DNA from: Limnomonas spitsbergensis
Taxonomy: Eukaryota; Chlorophyta; Chlorophyceae; Chlamydomonadales
Assembly (NCBI GenBank): GCA_037349105.1
Contig: JAYJMM010000029.1
Location: forward strand, 1,364,001-1,428,000
DNA: 64,000 nt
Direction of reading: 5' to 3'
Part shown: positions 43,401 to 54,602 of the stretch, piece by piece
Layout: every line of letters begins with the position of its first letter
How positions within the stretch are numbered: position 1 is the stretch's first letter
Translations under genes and position numbers: made by a program
Notes under the pieces: generated by a model
Database searches by the model: none
What the model was told of the DNA's origin: nothing
What the model saw: only the letters and a program-made list of their open reading frames with translations

Positions 43401-46400
43401 GGGAGCAATGTGTGTTTGTCATGCCAGCAGAGAGGATGCGGCCAGGAAGCGACACAGCAGCAGGTGGCTCTCGGACAGAAGCCTGCCTGCTGCCACAGCC
43501 CCCGGGGACTGCGCTGCAGGTGGAGCTGGAGCTGGAGCTGCTACATCTGGTCCAGGTGAGGGGCCGGGATCAGGAGGGCAGGCTTGTGGCATGTTGTCCG
43601 ATGTTCGGCTGGAAGCAAAACATCATGGATTCATATCATGCCGTGGTGACTGCCGGTGGCCCCGGACTATTATTCCTTCAAATGTGATTGCGCATGGCTG
43701 GTGCTGTGCTCAATGGCTTGGTAGCTTTGTGTCAGAGACTGGAGCTCTAGATTGCGGCACTCGTCTGGTGAAGCCGGTTTCTGTGACACATCTTTGGACG
43801 CTGCTTTTGTTTGCAGATCTTTCATGGAGTGAATCGAGCACTCCTGATGGATCCTATCTGGGACCCCTCCTACAATTTCTAACCTCAAACAACCTAGAAT
43901 GGAAAGAATGGAAGAAATCTAACTCCTCTGGGGACACACTTAAAACAGTAAAGGGGACAGACAGCTCAGCTCAGAACCCTGAAGGGTCAAGTGTGGTTAT
44001 TGTGAGCCGCATCCCTGCGCCCCTTGCGCCATCCTGGCGCTGAGTGGACTGTTGAAATCTAACATCTGAAATCCCTTTGCGCAGGCACAAAAGACTAAAG
44101 GATGGACCGACTGCACATTGAGAAGCACCCCCCTCCCCCCCGCACCTCATGCGCCTTGTTGGCTCCCATTTGACTGTAAATAACTGGAATCTGACACCTC
44201 CCTGTCCAGCTGCGGATGCCCTCAAGGGTGTGGACTGTCTTCATCTCCAGGCGGGCCCCCCTCTCTGGCACCGGATTATAATCCCTGTGGATTGACTGCC
44301 TCTTCTTGAAGCGCGTCTCTGCTCCTGCGCAGGTGCGGGACATGATTGGCGACGGCTCCATTGTCAAGCGCAGGCTGAGGCTGGGTACTGGGGAGTTCCC
44401 CGTGGACTGTCCCATCGAGGACACAACGGTGCGCATCCACTACCGCGCGCGACCGCTGAGGCTCGCTGAAGGGCAATCCGTCCAGAGCGCGAGCAGCGCA
44501 AACGCGAGTGGGACCAGCAAGGCGACGTCCAACGTGTGGCTGTGTGACAGCCGGCAGGGAAGGGCAGGCGGCGGCGGCGACAGCGGCGGCAGCACGGGCG
44601 CGGGGGCAGAAGCTGCGGGACCGTTACCTGTCGAGTTTGACACGGGTGAGGCACAGGGCGCTATCAGGGCCGGAGGGAGAAACAGGGCGCTATCAGACCC
44701 GGGTAGGCTGGATGCAAGGGCCTGTCTACGGTCCACTTGGCTTGCCACACCTTGACTTGGTGTGGCGCTTGTTCCCACTGCCTCGTGAGGGGGAGGCGCC
44801 GATGGCCCTTGGTCAGTGCTGCTGTGTGGATGCATTGCTGCGTCGACAACAAGCCTGTGTGACCATTAAAGCTGTGGCAAAGGCCCAGGGGATGCCATAT
44901 TTTCTTGTTTTCTGCCGCGCGTGTTCCAAATGTAGGCTGTGGAGAGATGCCTGACAGATTGGACCCGGCTAATGTGCTGATTAACGTGCAGGGTGTGGGG
45001 AGATGCCTGATGGGTTGGAGCAGGCGGTGAAGCTCATGGTCTGTGGAGAGCTGTCCAGTGTTGCATGTCAGCCCAACCATGCGTACGCTGGCCGGGAAGA
45101 TGCGCCCGTGGGCATCGTGGCGGACGATGCGGTGGAGTTTGAGGTCGAGCTCGTCAGTTTTGAGCGGGAGGGGCACTGGCAGGTGTGTGAGTGTGGGGCG
45201 GGGAGGCTCCAGCACCAGCATACTGCACTGGTAACCAACTTGATTATCCGCGAAGGTTGCTCAATGACATTGTCCATGTGGCTGGGACACATCCATACCA
45301 GCGGGGAGGGAGCAGGTTAGGAGGTGTGGGGGGGTGGACAAAAGCACCTGCTTGATCGGATGGGACACTGGCATGTGAGGGGCATGTGAGGGTGGGGCAA
45401 GGAGGCTCGGCGCCAGCATACGGCTTGGGCGACGGACTGGATCATCCGTAGAGGTTGTCGTCCCGTATGGTATCTGTCCGAAGATCTTGTAAGTACATGT
45501 CCATGTGGGTATGCTTTCGCTTCTTGACACCTGAGAGTTTATTGTTCATTTATGCCAGGCCCAGCCCTGTCCTGTCCTTAGGTCCTGGCTTTTTTTTAAC
45601 CACCTCTTCGACCTTGCGTCAAGGCCTTGTGATCTTTGACATCAGCCCTGGGTCCTGTTGCCCATGAATTCATAAATCGTCATGTATTCATGCATGATAA
45701 ATACATTCATACCCTGCCTTAACATCAACCTGCGGTACCGAAGTGGAGGACATGTCTGTCAGCAGAGGTCTGTCTGTGTAGGACAAACTTTTCGAAATGT
45801 CCTTGAAGACATCGTTTGATGTTTTCCACTCGGCTAGATTATACATGCAAACTGGTGCCTGCCAGTGTTCATTCGTGTGGCTCGAGACCACCTTTTGTAG
45901 ACCGCTAGGCGGCCACCGCTGGGCCGATGGAGATCAAACCTTCATTGGTCTATATAGCCGGTGGCCCAAGCAAGAGGGCTTGTTGCACCAAGCCCGCCGG
46001 CAGTAGGCCAGGATGTAGCTGAAGTGTGGCTGAAGTACCCTAACTTAATGCCGATGGCTGCCCTATCAGACCTTGTCCATGGAGGAGAGGTTCCCGCTGG
46101 CAGAGAAGCTCAAGGCCAAGGGCAACGCGCTGTTCCGAGCTAAGAAGTTTGAATTTGCTCGCGTGCGCTATGAGCGGCTGCAGCGCATGCTGGACTCCAC
46201 ACGCGACTACGTCAACCAAGACGAAGTGGAAAGGTGTGCAGGCTTTGAACACCAAACAATGCGGAAGGGATGCTTCTTGATTCCAATATGCTGGCACTGT
46301 TAGTTACCGGTATGATCTTTGATCCCGTAATCACCAAAATAAAGGAACACAATTAAAAAAATATCAAACTGGTACCGCTATTTTCTATATACCTTTGGGT

Positions 46401-47513
46401 ACTGTATCTGCTGGGTGCTTGCCCCATGGGGTTTTGCCCCATGTTTCGGCAAACCGGAATCAGGGCATGTAAGGGACTGATAAGTTGAGTGTGATGTACT
46501 TACAGTCCTGGCATGTATCTCGTTGAGTGTGCTGCACATGCCCCACATACCTGATGACTTCCTGTGGGATGCGCCTGGGTTCGGCAGGTAGCGTGAGGAC
46601 TTCAGGCCGTGTCAATCCTACCAACACACGAGGCCTCAGCCCTTGCTCTGACCACCCAGCTGTCTCCCGCTAAAACTTATGCAAAGACAAAAGTGTCGAT
46701 ACTGCGCGTGGGTTATAACCTCCGCTGCCCACCTGCCGAGGCCAGCCAGATCAGGGCCCCAGACCGGCCTCCTGCTCCCCTGCCCCCCCCCCCTTTCAGG
46801 ATGGATGCGTTCAAGCTGGCGGTGCTGTCCAACCTGGTGCTGTGCTGCTTCCATCAGACGGACTATGCACAGTCCGCGGCGTATGCCTCCAAGGCACTGG
46901 AGCATGACCCAGGCAGCACCAAGCTGCGGCTCAGGCGCGCCCGCGCCCTGTCCATGAAGGTGCGTTCGTGCCTTGTCCAAGGAAGTGCCTGCCCTGTCTT
47001 AAGGGATTGGTCGCCCCCTTGCAGCAGGCAGCCAGTCTGTTTGTATTTAAATGTGCACCAGACCACCTTATGGTGTCAACGGGCCCATTGTTACCAAAGC
47101 TTAACCAGCCAATAGCCTGTGGCCCGGGCAGCAGGCACCTCGCTGCAGCAGGCACCCCTGGCCTTACGCCTTGATGTAGCTGAGTGGTAGCTGAATGGTA
47201 GCTGAAGCACACTAGGTGAATACTGGCTGACTCACTAGACACCCAAGTTTCAGCATGGGGCAACTGCGATGAGGCTGAGGAGGCCACATGTCATGGTTAT
47301 GGCTTTTAGGTGTGCAGAGGCTGACGTAGTTGTTTCGATCTTTCTCAGGGCAACTATGATCAGGCCGAGGAGGATCTCTTGGCCTGTCAGGGCCCGGACG
47401 CAGAAGCAGCACTTGCGCAGGAGGTAAAGCAAGAGCTGGTGGCCAACAAGCGTCGAGCCAAAGCTGCGGAGATCAAGCAACGGCAGACCTTCAGGAGTTT
47501 TTTCGATCGGTGA
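40427..47513 (+). CDS. PAS1: PASTICCINO1-like FKBP immunophilin with TPR domain
   Basis: Twelve exons: 40427-40530, 40832-40919, 41178-41322, 41752-41990, 42105-42166, 42700-42764, 43368-43555, 44333-44645, 44992-45182, 46070-46233, 46800-46959, 47349-47513; 627 residues, against ~635 for Arabidopsis PAS1 (FKBP72). Start MGLASYLQELSSLPLETPLE is the first Met and is followed in frame by the first FKBP region (VYVHVTVRTEEEEVLYSTRG). Further FKBP-like units: FPVDCPIEDTTVRIHYRARP and PDGLEQAVKLMVCGE with EFEVELVSFEREGHW. The C-terminal third is TPR: FPLAEKLKAKGNALFRAKKF, KLAVLSNLVLCCFHQTDYAQ, GNYDQAEEDLLACQGPDAEA, ending with a basic helix KQRQTFRSFFDR. Known role in plants: endoplasmic-reticulum scaffold for very-long-chain fatty acid elongation, affecting cell division; the isomerase domains are usually degenerate. 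Introns carry MITEs and copies of exon 9 edges. Confidence 0.9.
40660..40775 (+). repeat. MITE-like repeat, copy 23 (partial)
   Basis: CTTCACCAGCCTACTGCCGG, GAGGTAGCTGCTATGCAGCT. PAS1 intron 1. Confidence 0.6.
41565..41688 (-). repeat. MITE-like repeat, copy 24
   Basis: GGTCCGGTGCAGCTAGTCCT, GCAGTGGTAGCCGCCCGATG. Reverse copy in PAS1 intron 3. Confidence 0.65.
42259..42473. repeat. 28-bp minisatellite in PAS1 intron 5
   Basis: About seven units of TAGCTGTTGCGTGTCAGCTG + TCGCTGGC, itself made of two related 14-bp halves (AGCTGTTGCGTGTC / AGCTGTCGCTGGCT). Confidence 0.97.
42866..43056 (-). repeat. MITE-like repeat, copy 25
   Basis: Reverse copy in PAS1 intron 6: AATTAGAGGCTTCAGCTTCA, TGATGCAGCGAGCCCTGCTG, GGTCAAGGTTTGGTCTC, TGTCTGGCTGACACAAAATG. 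Confidence 0.8.
44933..44968 (+). repeat. Partial copy of PAS1 exon 9 start with its acceptor
   Basis: TAGGCTGTGGAGAGATGCCT then GACAGATTGGACC mirrors the true junction CAGGGTGTGGGGAGATGCCT GATGGGTTGGAGC at 44989-45022. The copy keeps an AG acceptor, 57 bp upstream. Confidence 0.85.
45358..45470 (+). repeat. Partial copy of PAS1 exon 9 end and intron start
   Basis: GGGACACTGGCATGTGAGG and GGGGCAAGGAGGCTCGGCGC, GATCATCCGTAGAGGTTG repeat the true end GGGGCACTGGCAG|GTGTGT and the intron that follows (45171-45262). The duplicate has lost the exact CAG|GT. Confidence 0.8.
45863..46050 (+). repeat. MITE-like repeat, copy 26
   Basis: CAGTGTTCATTCGTGTGGCT head, GGCGGCCACCGCTGGGCCGA, GGTGGCCCAAGCAAGAGGGC, GATGTAGCTGAAGTGTGGCT tail. 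PAS1 intron 9, ending 20 bp before the exon 10 acceptor. Confidence 0.85.
47041..47220 (+). repeat. MITE-like repeat, copy 27
   Basis: AAATGTGCACCAGACCACCT, GTGGCCCGGGCAGCAGGCAC, GTAGCTGAATGGTAGCTGAA, GCACACTAGG. PAS1 intron 11. Confidence 0.85.
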
Positions 47514-48797
47514 TCTTCTATCCTGCCTGCGTTGGTGAAGACAGCTCATTTAGCGCGCTTCAGCCAACCATTCACAGGCATCACGGCCTATGGCTATGGG
47601 GGGGGGCTGGTGGGCAGGGCCTTGAGATGCAATCAGCCCAGGGTGTTCCTTCAGAGCCTCTGGAACATTCACTGACCCCTTCTTACGGCCCAGCCGCCTC
47701 CCCCGCTTGGGATGAAAACCAGGATTGCGGGATTGCAGGTACAATGACCTATGGGGCCGCCCACAAGCTGTTTAAGCTTTGTTCCCCATTAGCCAGTGGT
47801 GGCCTCCCATAAGCCCCCGTATGTTGGTGTGGGTTGCGCTAAAATAGACATGGTGTAGCACTCTTTCTGGCATGTCAGTCGGAGTTAACCTGGCCATGAA
47901 CAGTGGCAGTAGGTCAGTGCTTGGGCTGAGACCTCTGTATGTCCTATCCAGGGTATATCCCTGGTCCTATTGTCACGCAGGTCCTCTCTTTCTTTCTGGA
48001 CGCGTTAATAACTTAATATTCTATTTGCAGAGCTCTAGGATCCACACTATGGGCAGGCACAGACCCTGAATATATACGTGGTTTATCCAAGCCTTTTTCT
48101 GCAAGTGTCACAATGCCCACCCAATGTTGCAAGTGGGGTGCAAATTGAGCTGCCTGGTCTGGTGTTAGAGGCCAGGCCCAATTATTCGTAGGTTTTCCCA
48201 CTGAAACATGCTTAAATGACCTCCTCCCAGACTGCTGAGTGCCGAGGTAATTCAGCTGGATATCGGAAGTGTAGAAGGAGGTGCGACGTGGAGGTTTGTC
48301 GAGACATATGCTCAACTATCATAACCACATAAAACGCTCACGCACCCTGCCAACCAGGCTTTGCAACCTGTGCAGGGAACTAATAAATATGTCTCAAGGT
48401 GTTCACCCTCAGCCAAACAGGAGCTAACAACACAGGAAAGAAAACAGAGGCGTACCTAATCAATGTATGCTACACACAAACTGAAAAAATGTGCATCCAT
48501 CATAGCTGAATGATGGTGGCACTTTGCTCCCCCTCTCACTAAAGACCAACCAAACAACAAGCGAATCACACACTGACAAAACAGTTTCAGACAAGTCATT
48601 AGGAACTCCGCGGGCAGTGCCATACAAGCAAGGGACCACCCAATCAGCACCACATGTCGATAAATGGCAGTCAGTTTTTATTTCCAAGCCTCACCTGGCT
48701 ATCAGTGGAGCACCCCCGCGGCCAAGCAGGGGTGGGATACGCTTGCTTTCCTTGACTTTTCTTAGAGGTTTTGTTGAGGGTTAGTCTCTAGTGGAAC
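47514..48797. other. Convergent intergenic region, PAS1 / GT90
   Basis: 1.28 kb with both 3' UTRs. The first 330 bp are mostly a MITE copy; the rest is moderately A/T-rich with no recognised gene. Confidence 0.5.
47547..47845 (-). repeat. MITE-like repeat, copy 28 (longest; clear terminal inverted repeats)
   Basis: Starts ATTTAGCGCGCTTCAGCC and ends GGTTGCGCTAAAAT: the outer ~9 bp are inverted copies. Internal GGCCTATGGCTATGGGGG, GTTCCCCATTAGCCAGTGG. It is ~300 bp because of internal extra sequence and starts 34 bp after the PAS1 stop. Confidence 0.8.
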
Positions 48798-51700
48798 TCA
48801 GGTGTTGGACTTGGTCTGCTTTGCCTTCCAGGCCTCTCCTTTTGTTACTTCCCCCCTCTCTTCCTTTTCGTTCCTCCTTTCCTCCCTTCTGAACAGTTGG
48901 GCGCCCAAGCGGCCGAGCTTTGAGCGAGCCCAGAGGTGTAACGTTATTGACCTGGCCACCTGTTTAGTGAAGTTCAGGCCATCATCTCCTGTCATCTTCA
49001 CCCATGGCAGTGGCCCTTGCCCGTCCCAAGGTTCCAGGGTGAGCTGCGCCCGGCTCAAAGGCTTGAACCTTGTCGTCCAAGCGGGTGGTTTCCAGTTGTG
49101 GACCACCTCCCCGTCCAAGAGATCAAGCGACTCATCCTCATGAAAGTACCAGCCGTCGTAGCCGTGCATCGACCCATTCCCGCCAAAGTCATGTCCCCAA
49201 ATGTTTGTCCCGTGGTCCAAGGGCTGTCCGTACATCTCATCCAGCTGAAAGTGGGGTTCAGCAAGCAATGCAGCCACTCAGAATCTGAGCCATGAGAATA
49301 ACTATGATGAAACAACGCAGTACCTATTGATATGCCTTTTACATTTATGGTGCACGGTACATACCAGCGACATATGTTTCAAGCACACAGCGTTTCATCC
49401 TTATACATAGCCAGTAAGTTTCGAAACCATCCCTCTCCAACAGAGAGACACTTTGCAGACAGCATAGCCACGAGAATCACTGATGGCCCATGCAACACCT
49501 ATTTAACACTTCAGCTATGGCACAGCCCGCAGCTGAGTGCTCCTGATGCAGCATGCATTGGTGCTTGAGACACCGGCAGTAGGAGGGTCACGGTTTTGTC
49601 CCAATCAGCCCACCAGCGGTCTGGTGCGCACTAAATGACACTCAGTGCGACAGGCACTTCAACATACACAGGGGTATCAGACGAAGAGCTTCTTCAAGCC
49701 ACACATTGACACCTCACCTGTTTGTGGATAGTGCACTTGGCGGCAGACCCTAAGGGCTCAAAGTAGCCTAAGTAGTCCAACTCCTTAAGCGCTGGGACAC
49801 ACATCTTATGCAACCTGCAGCTGGGACGATACCTGAGGCAAGCCGGAACAGAGAGGAACAGGACATCAGGGATCGCGATACTTGAGGCCAGACCGAACAG
49901 AAAATAACGGGATGTCAGGAGACAGCTGACGCCAGCATGGGCACATCATGCCTGCATTCTAAAGTGCACTTGCGTGACCAGGCTTGAGCCTTGCCACTCT
50001 CCACTTGGAGCAGATGCATGAGTGCATGAGTGTGAGTGGAGGACAGTTGGTATGAACAGCTGGTGTGCACAACCTTTGGAATTTAGCGTACTCCTCGATC
50101 AGCGTCTTCCAGTAGCACAAGCGGGCAGAGCGGAAGAGCACCTGGCCAGGGCATGATGTGATGGCATTCAGGATCCAATTGACGGTAAGCACTGCTGACC
50201 TCATTGGCAGCAAGAGCCCTTCAAAACAACAAATTAAGTATGATGGGATAATAAATATTGGCCAGAAGGGAGGCAGGCATTCCATATCTATCTACTCGAT
50301 GAGTGATGATTGACACACAACCTTTATTATCAGAGCATCGAAATATAGTAAGCAACTCATGAACGGTGCTTGCCCTCTGAGCTTGTTGCTCATGACTTTC
50401 ATGGGCCACCGGAAGCAGCCTCCTGGGTGTCATGACCTTCATACATTCATAAGCCTCATGCACCGACCTCAGTTGCAAACTTCTTTGCCTCCCTGCTGAT
50501 CTCAAGGGCGATGTCGTCATTCTCGCGAAGCCATTTGACGACCTGCGCAGAGCGTATGGGCTTACAAATCACGAATCCAGACATGGCGCACCGCATTGGC
50601 TAGCAAAGACTATGCCTGACAGCAACAGTCACAAGCATGCGCATGTCAGGTGGGAAATCTAGCCTTGCTGCTTGGGCAACTGGTCGAGGTCTGGCCCCCC
50701 ATCTGCTCAGTGGTGGCAGCCCAGCTCTGGCACGCTCTGGCATGGACTAAATACAACACCAGTGCAAGCCATGCTATCCCTGACCGTCACCCGCCTACGC
50801 CGTTCCCGCGTACCTGCAGGATGTCACTGCTGTTATCTGAGAAGAAAGGGACGTAGTGCTTGTACGGCTTCAGAGCGGCGTAGTACCACCCGTAGCGCTG
50901 GCTCCACTGCTTGAGGACGACTGAGCCTAGCACCAGCATCTTGTCCAGTCGGTTGGAGCAGGACCAGCCGTCCGTGGAGAGGAGGTACCTACAGAGTAGG
51001 TTAACTTAGAAAAATTGCAGGTATAGAGGGTGGGCAGGTGCTAGAGGCACACCCTCTGTTGCCCTGGGAACTATGGCAAAATGGCCCATGCGACCCAACG
51101 GCCCCCATGCGCTGACTGAACAGCATCTTCCTCGTCAGCCAAACGACTGGAAGAGGCTGTTTCAGCTCCTGCCAAACTCCGTCACGCTTGATATAGTGCA
51201 TCAAATCCAGGCTGCTTTGTCTGTCATGTCAACAGCTGAATACAGGACAAACGACGGCCTGATATCAGCGAGTGCATAGAAACCTCAAGAACACAAAAGT
51301 CACTGTATTTTGAACATCTACATCACAGCCTACGGTACCCTGTTGCAGCAAGGCCTGCTGCATAGGCCACCGACCGTAGGCTGGTCCAGATTTGGTCCAC
51401 AATGGCCCAGGGGTGGCTGACCAGCAACCTGCCAAAGCTGCTTTGGTATGAGCAGTGATATCGGCGCTGAGCTTACTTCCAGTAAGTTTGATTCAGCAAC
51501 GGTAAGCCGTCTGCATTCAGCACGACGTCCAGTTCTGTTTTGTTGTTCTGCAAGGAGAGGGCCTCGAGGGATTCGCGGGGACACTCAAAATTACTGCCAT
51601 TCCTGAAGCGCAAGTCCTCGTTGTGGCAGTAGAACGGACAAGCTTTCATGAACCTGGACATGACGGAGGAGGGGACACGCAGTCAAACTCTGAAGAGGCA

Positions 51701-53546
51701 AGACATGGTTCATAGTTATCAGGAAAGGTTTCATGTTCCTGCTCATTATAGGAGGCAAGGCGCAGGTGGGAACATGCAATCAGGCTCAATTTCTAAACTT
51801 TCTCAAAGACATGATTCATTGTGATCAGTAGGTGAAGGAAAGTTGTTGGCCTATGATTCCTCCAGCCCAACTTTGGTTCCTACTTCAGTCAACCCAGACC
51901 AATGCGAGCATGAGCACTTTGCGTTAACCGCAAACTGTTACAGTTTCCCTCATGGTTTGATTCAATGGACAGTACAGAGACCGGCCTGCTCCTCAGGGCA
52001 CCGTACCTCCCAAAAGCAACATCCTTCTTATCCTCCCAGGGGTGTTGAGTCAACACATCCGGTATAGCAGATAGGGACTCCACGCTGTCTCTGACACATC
52101 TGAGACGTACAACAAAGTACAGGGTTCGGGGCCTTGACCTCCTGGGCTTCAGGTGTCTAGGCACAGGTTTCAGGGCTTTTAGCTATATCCAGTTCAGCAG
52201 ACAGGGACTTCACGCATCTGGCACCAACAAGCACAAGTGTGATCGCCAGTCAAAGAGCTGGTAATTTTAAAGATACGGAGTTGGAAAGGGCAGGTTGCAG
52301 TCAGGCAAAGCGGAAGAAAGAACCAGGCCGCAGTCTGGCTTGGGAGAGAAGAATCACTGACCTGTAGTGCCCCGAGTTCGGTATGAGGATGGCAGACTTG
52401 TGATCGTTTCCTTTGAAAGATGTCAATACTGCTGTGAGCACGTACGACGGAAGGCCAGAAAGCTCGTCCCCAAACGCAAAGGTCAGGTCCACGTTGGGCA
52501 GGTTTGGGTATTTGAGAGTGGTCTCGAGCAGCTCCAGAAGCTGACCAGGAGCTTCCACCCATGGACGACGATCTAGATTTAAGCAGGGGCATGGCCAGGG
52601 AGAGCCTTGGTGAGGCATCTTTCACATGCTCGCCGTCTCCCCTAGCCCAACGCCATAAGTAACACACGCAGCTCACACATCACCAGCACCACTCAACTTT
52701 CAACTAATAAAGCAGCACCATCACCCAGCATATTCAGAAGGCAGACAAAGGCAGGGAAAAACTTGGCAATTGCAGCTGGGACACCTTCCTGGGACACCTC
52801 AACAGTTTTCAGCGCACATACATCACTCGGGGGCTGCGCCAAAGGCACAGCTTTTACAGATTTAAGCAGGGGCATGGCCAGGGAGAGTCTTGGTGAATGT
52901 CACACTAAGACACAGTCAAAAGCCAATCTGGTGGATCCCACCCAAAAGAGATCCAGTGCTGGATGAAGATCCCTTGCTTGGGAGTGGGGCCGTGGGAGAG
53001 ACCAGCAGTCCAGCACCAGTTCCCCTAACACACACACACCACTACCAGGTGATGGGTCAATTATACCACTTGGGGAGATGGCTGATGTCCTATGCCAAGC
53101 AATCCAGTGCATCTGCATGAGCTTCTTGTTGAAGGTTGGATATGACATGCCCCCAGGCTTTGCAGATGTGTATGGCATGGAAACAGCACTGACATGGCCT
53201 GCATGATGAATGGAACAAGCTCCTTACCTTTGACCCGGGGTATGAGATTGTTGAAGTAAAGCTGGCCCTTGTCAATCGTGACAGAAATATATTTATTGCT
53301 GCAGAAAGTTGGATCGTTATGCGACTCAGGACACATTTTTGACCGATTCCGCATCGCCCCGACTGTGAATCCCTTGTCCATCCATGCGTAGAGATCGGTT
53401 CGTATCGACGCCAACAATTCTGGATTCAAATTGCACTCTGGTACCGATTGTACAGGTGGAGCCCAGCTTGCAACGATGATGAAATAGAGAGCGGTTATCG
53501 TCATCAGTAACACAGATCCAAGAACAGCATCCGTCAGCCATTTCAT
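48798..53546 (-). CDS. CAP10/GT90-type glycosyltransferase (POGLUT/KDELC-like), type II membrane protein
   Basis: Eight exons: 53228-53546, 52362-52572, 51477-51653, 50814-50988, 50468-50542, 50074-50141, 49718-49832, 48798-49244; 528 residues. The N-terminus has one membrane segment (VLGSVLLMTITALYFIIVAS), as in a Golgi/ER type II enzyme. CAP10 features: PNLPNVDLTFAFGDE, then the donor-binding region KYLLSTDGWSCSNRLDKMLV LGSVVLKQ (DG followed by S-R pattern), YYAALKPYKHYVPF, and VVKWLRENDDIALEISREA with REAKKFATE. Family: protein O-glucosyl/xylosyl transferases and fungal capsule CAP10; which sugar and acceptor are unknown. The last ~50 residues (after NFTKQ) are basic, low-complexity and partly coincide with a dispersed repeat; a donor (CAG|GTGGCC) exists there, so the true end may differ. 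Confidence 0.82.
48893..48955 (+). repeat. Dispersed repeat shared with 8960-9022
   Basis: GTTGGGCGCCCAAGCGGCC, GAGCCCAGAGGTGTAACGTT then ATTGAC; overlaps the last exon of the GT90 model. Confidence 0.6.
49499..49648 (-). repeat. MITE-like repeat, copy 29
   Basis: ATTTAACACTTCAGCTATGG to GTCTGGTGCGCACTAAATGA then CACTCAGTG: both termini visible. GT90 intron 7. Confidence 0.8.
50655..50753 (-). repeat. MITE-like repeat, copy 30 (partial)
   Basis: GCCTTGCTGCTTGGGCAACT, GGTCGAGGTCTGGCC, TGGCATGGACTAAAT. GT90 intron 4. Confidence 0.65.
51308..51452 (-). repeat. MITE-like repeat, copy 31
   Basis: CTACATCACAGCCTACGG, TTGCAGCAAGGCCTGCTGC, CAGATTTGGTCCACAATGGC, CTGCTTTGGTATGAGC. GT90 intron 3, ending ~20 bp before the exon 3 donor. 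Confidence 0.8.
52569..52900. repeat. Pair of ~42-bp direct repeats around the GT90 exon 2 acceptor
   Basis: GATTTAAGCAGGGGCATGGC then CAGGGAGAGCCTTGGTGA occurs at 52576-52612 and again at 52858-52895 with one or two changes. The first copy contains the pyrimidine tract adjoining the true acceptor; the second is deeper in intron 1. Confidence 0.9.
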
Positions 53547-54602
53547 TGTTCAGCTACGCTTCACATAGCGAACGGGGAGTCATAGAAAGAACAATAACGA
53601 AAGGCGTGGCATCGGGCGGGCGCACAATCGTAAATTTGAAGAACACGTCGTTGATTGCGGTACAACAGAAACCAGTCCCAGGGCGTGCTTTTCTCTGTAC
53701 CTGGCAGCCTCATACATGGCGTTCTTCACACGATTTTCCTTATCTGCATGGTAGTCTGGCACTTTTCTGTCACGTATGACAACCAGGAACACCATGTTTG
53801 TGGGTGGACAAGCCCCATTCAATAGGTGGTCGCGAACATGGAGCTAGACAATGAGCATCCTTTGGCAACGGGTCATTATCGCAGTGGAATCCTGCACTGG
53901 CTGTATCACTGCAGCAGCACTGGAGAATAAGATCCCTCTTCACTTACTGGCCTACTAACGGGTAAGAAAGTGGTAGGGAATCTCAGATCGGACTAACGAT
54001 TTGGCCTGGTAACCACCACTTCAGCTAGGCTCGAGCTGTAACTCATGAGATTCAGAAGACAAAGAAGAGTAAAGAATGGAAATGCAATCAGCTGGACTCA
54101 TATCTGGTGTTTACAGGGCCTCTTGACACGAAGCTTGAAGGGATCTTGTGATGCTTGGGGTCCTGTGTGGGGCTATCATCAAGGGCTAGTTTGGCCGATA
54201 GTCGATGCAATCGAAATTCCGATGATGAGAACAGCTCTGATGAGTGACGATGAGGAAGTCAAATTGTAGCCACATGAAGGGCTGCTGATGAGAGGTTTCA
54301 TGTTTGGTGGTGGATGAACCAGGACCACAAGTATTGCGCAATGTTGGGGGATCTCTCGTGCTGTTATTACAAAATCAATATTACTGACTGAGTAACGATC
54401 TTCCTTTCAGTCATTAAATAATTGTGTATGTACAGCTTAGTCGCAGGCAAGAAAAAATATGGCATAGCAGCTTTAAATGCCTTGTCCGCTGCCCTTTTGA
54501 AAGCCTATTTATGGTGGTGGAACCTGGGCACAGATATGCTTGCGGTACATCGCTGAACATCATGTTGCCATCCCCCCCTTCCCCCCCTCAGTTTAGCCTG
54601 CC
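53547..54602. promoter_or_regulatory. GT90 promoter and DEP1 3' flank
   Basis: 1.06 kb between two same-strand genes. An open minus-strand frame at 53580-53822 has no match I know. No MITE seen. A possible TGTAA signal for DEP1 is at 54367-54371. Confidence 0.4.
54367..54371 (-). terminator. Possible TGTAA poly(A) signal of DEP1
   Basis: TTACA on the plus strand, 232 bp past the DEP1 stop; short match, tentative. Confidence 0.35.
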
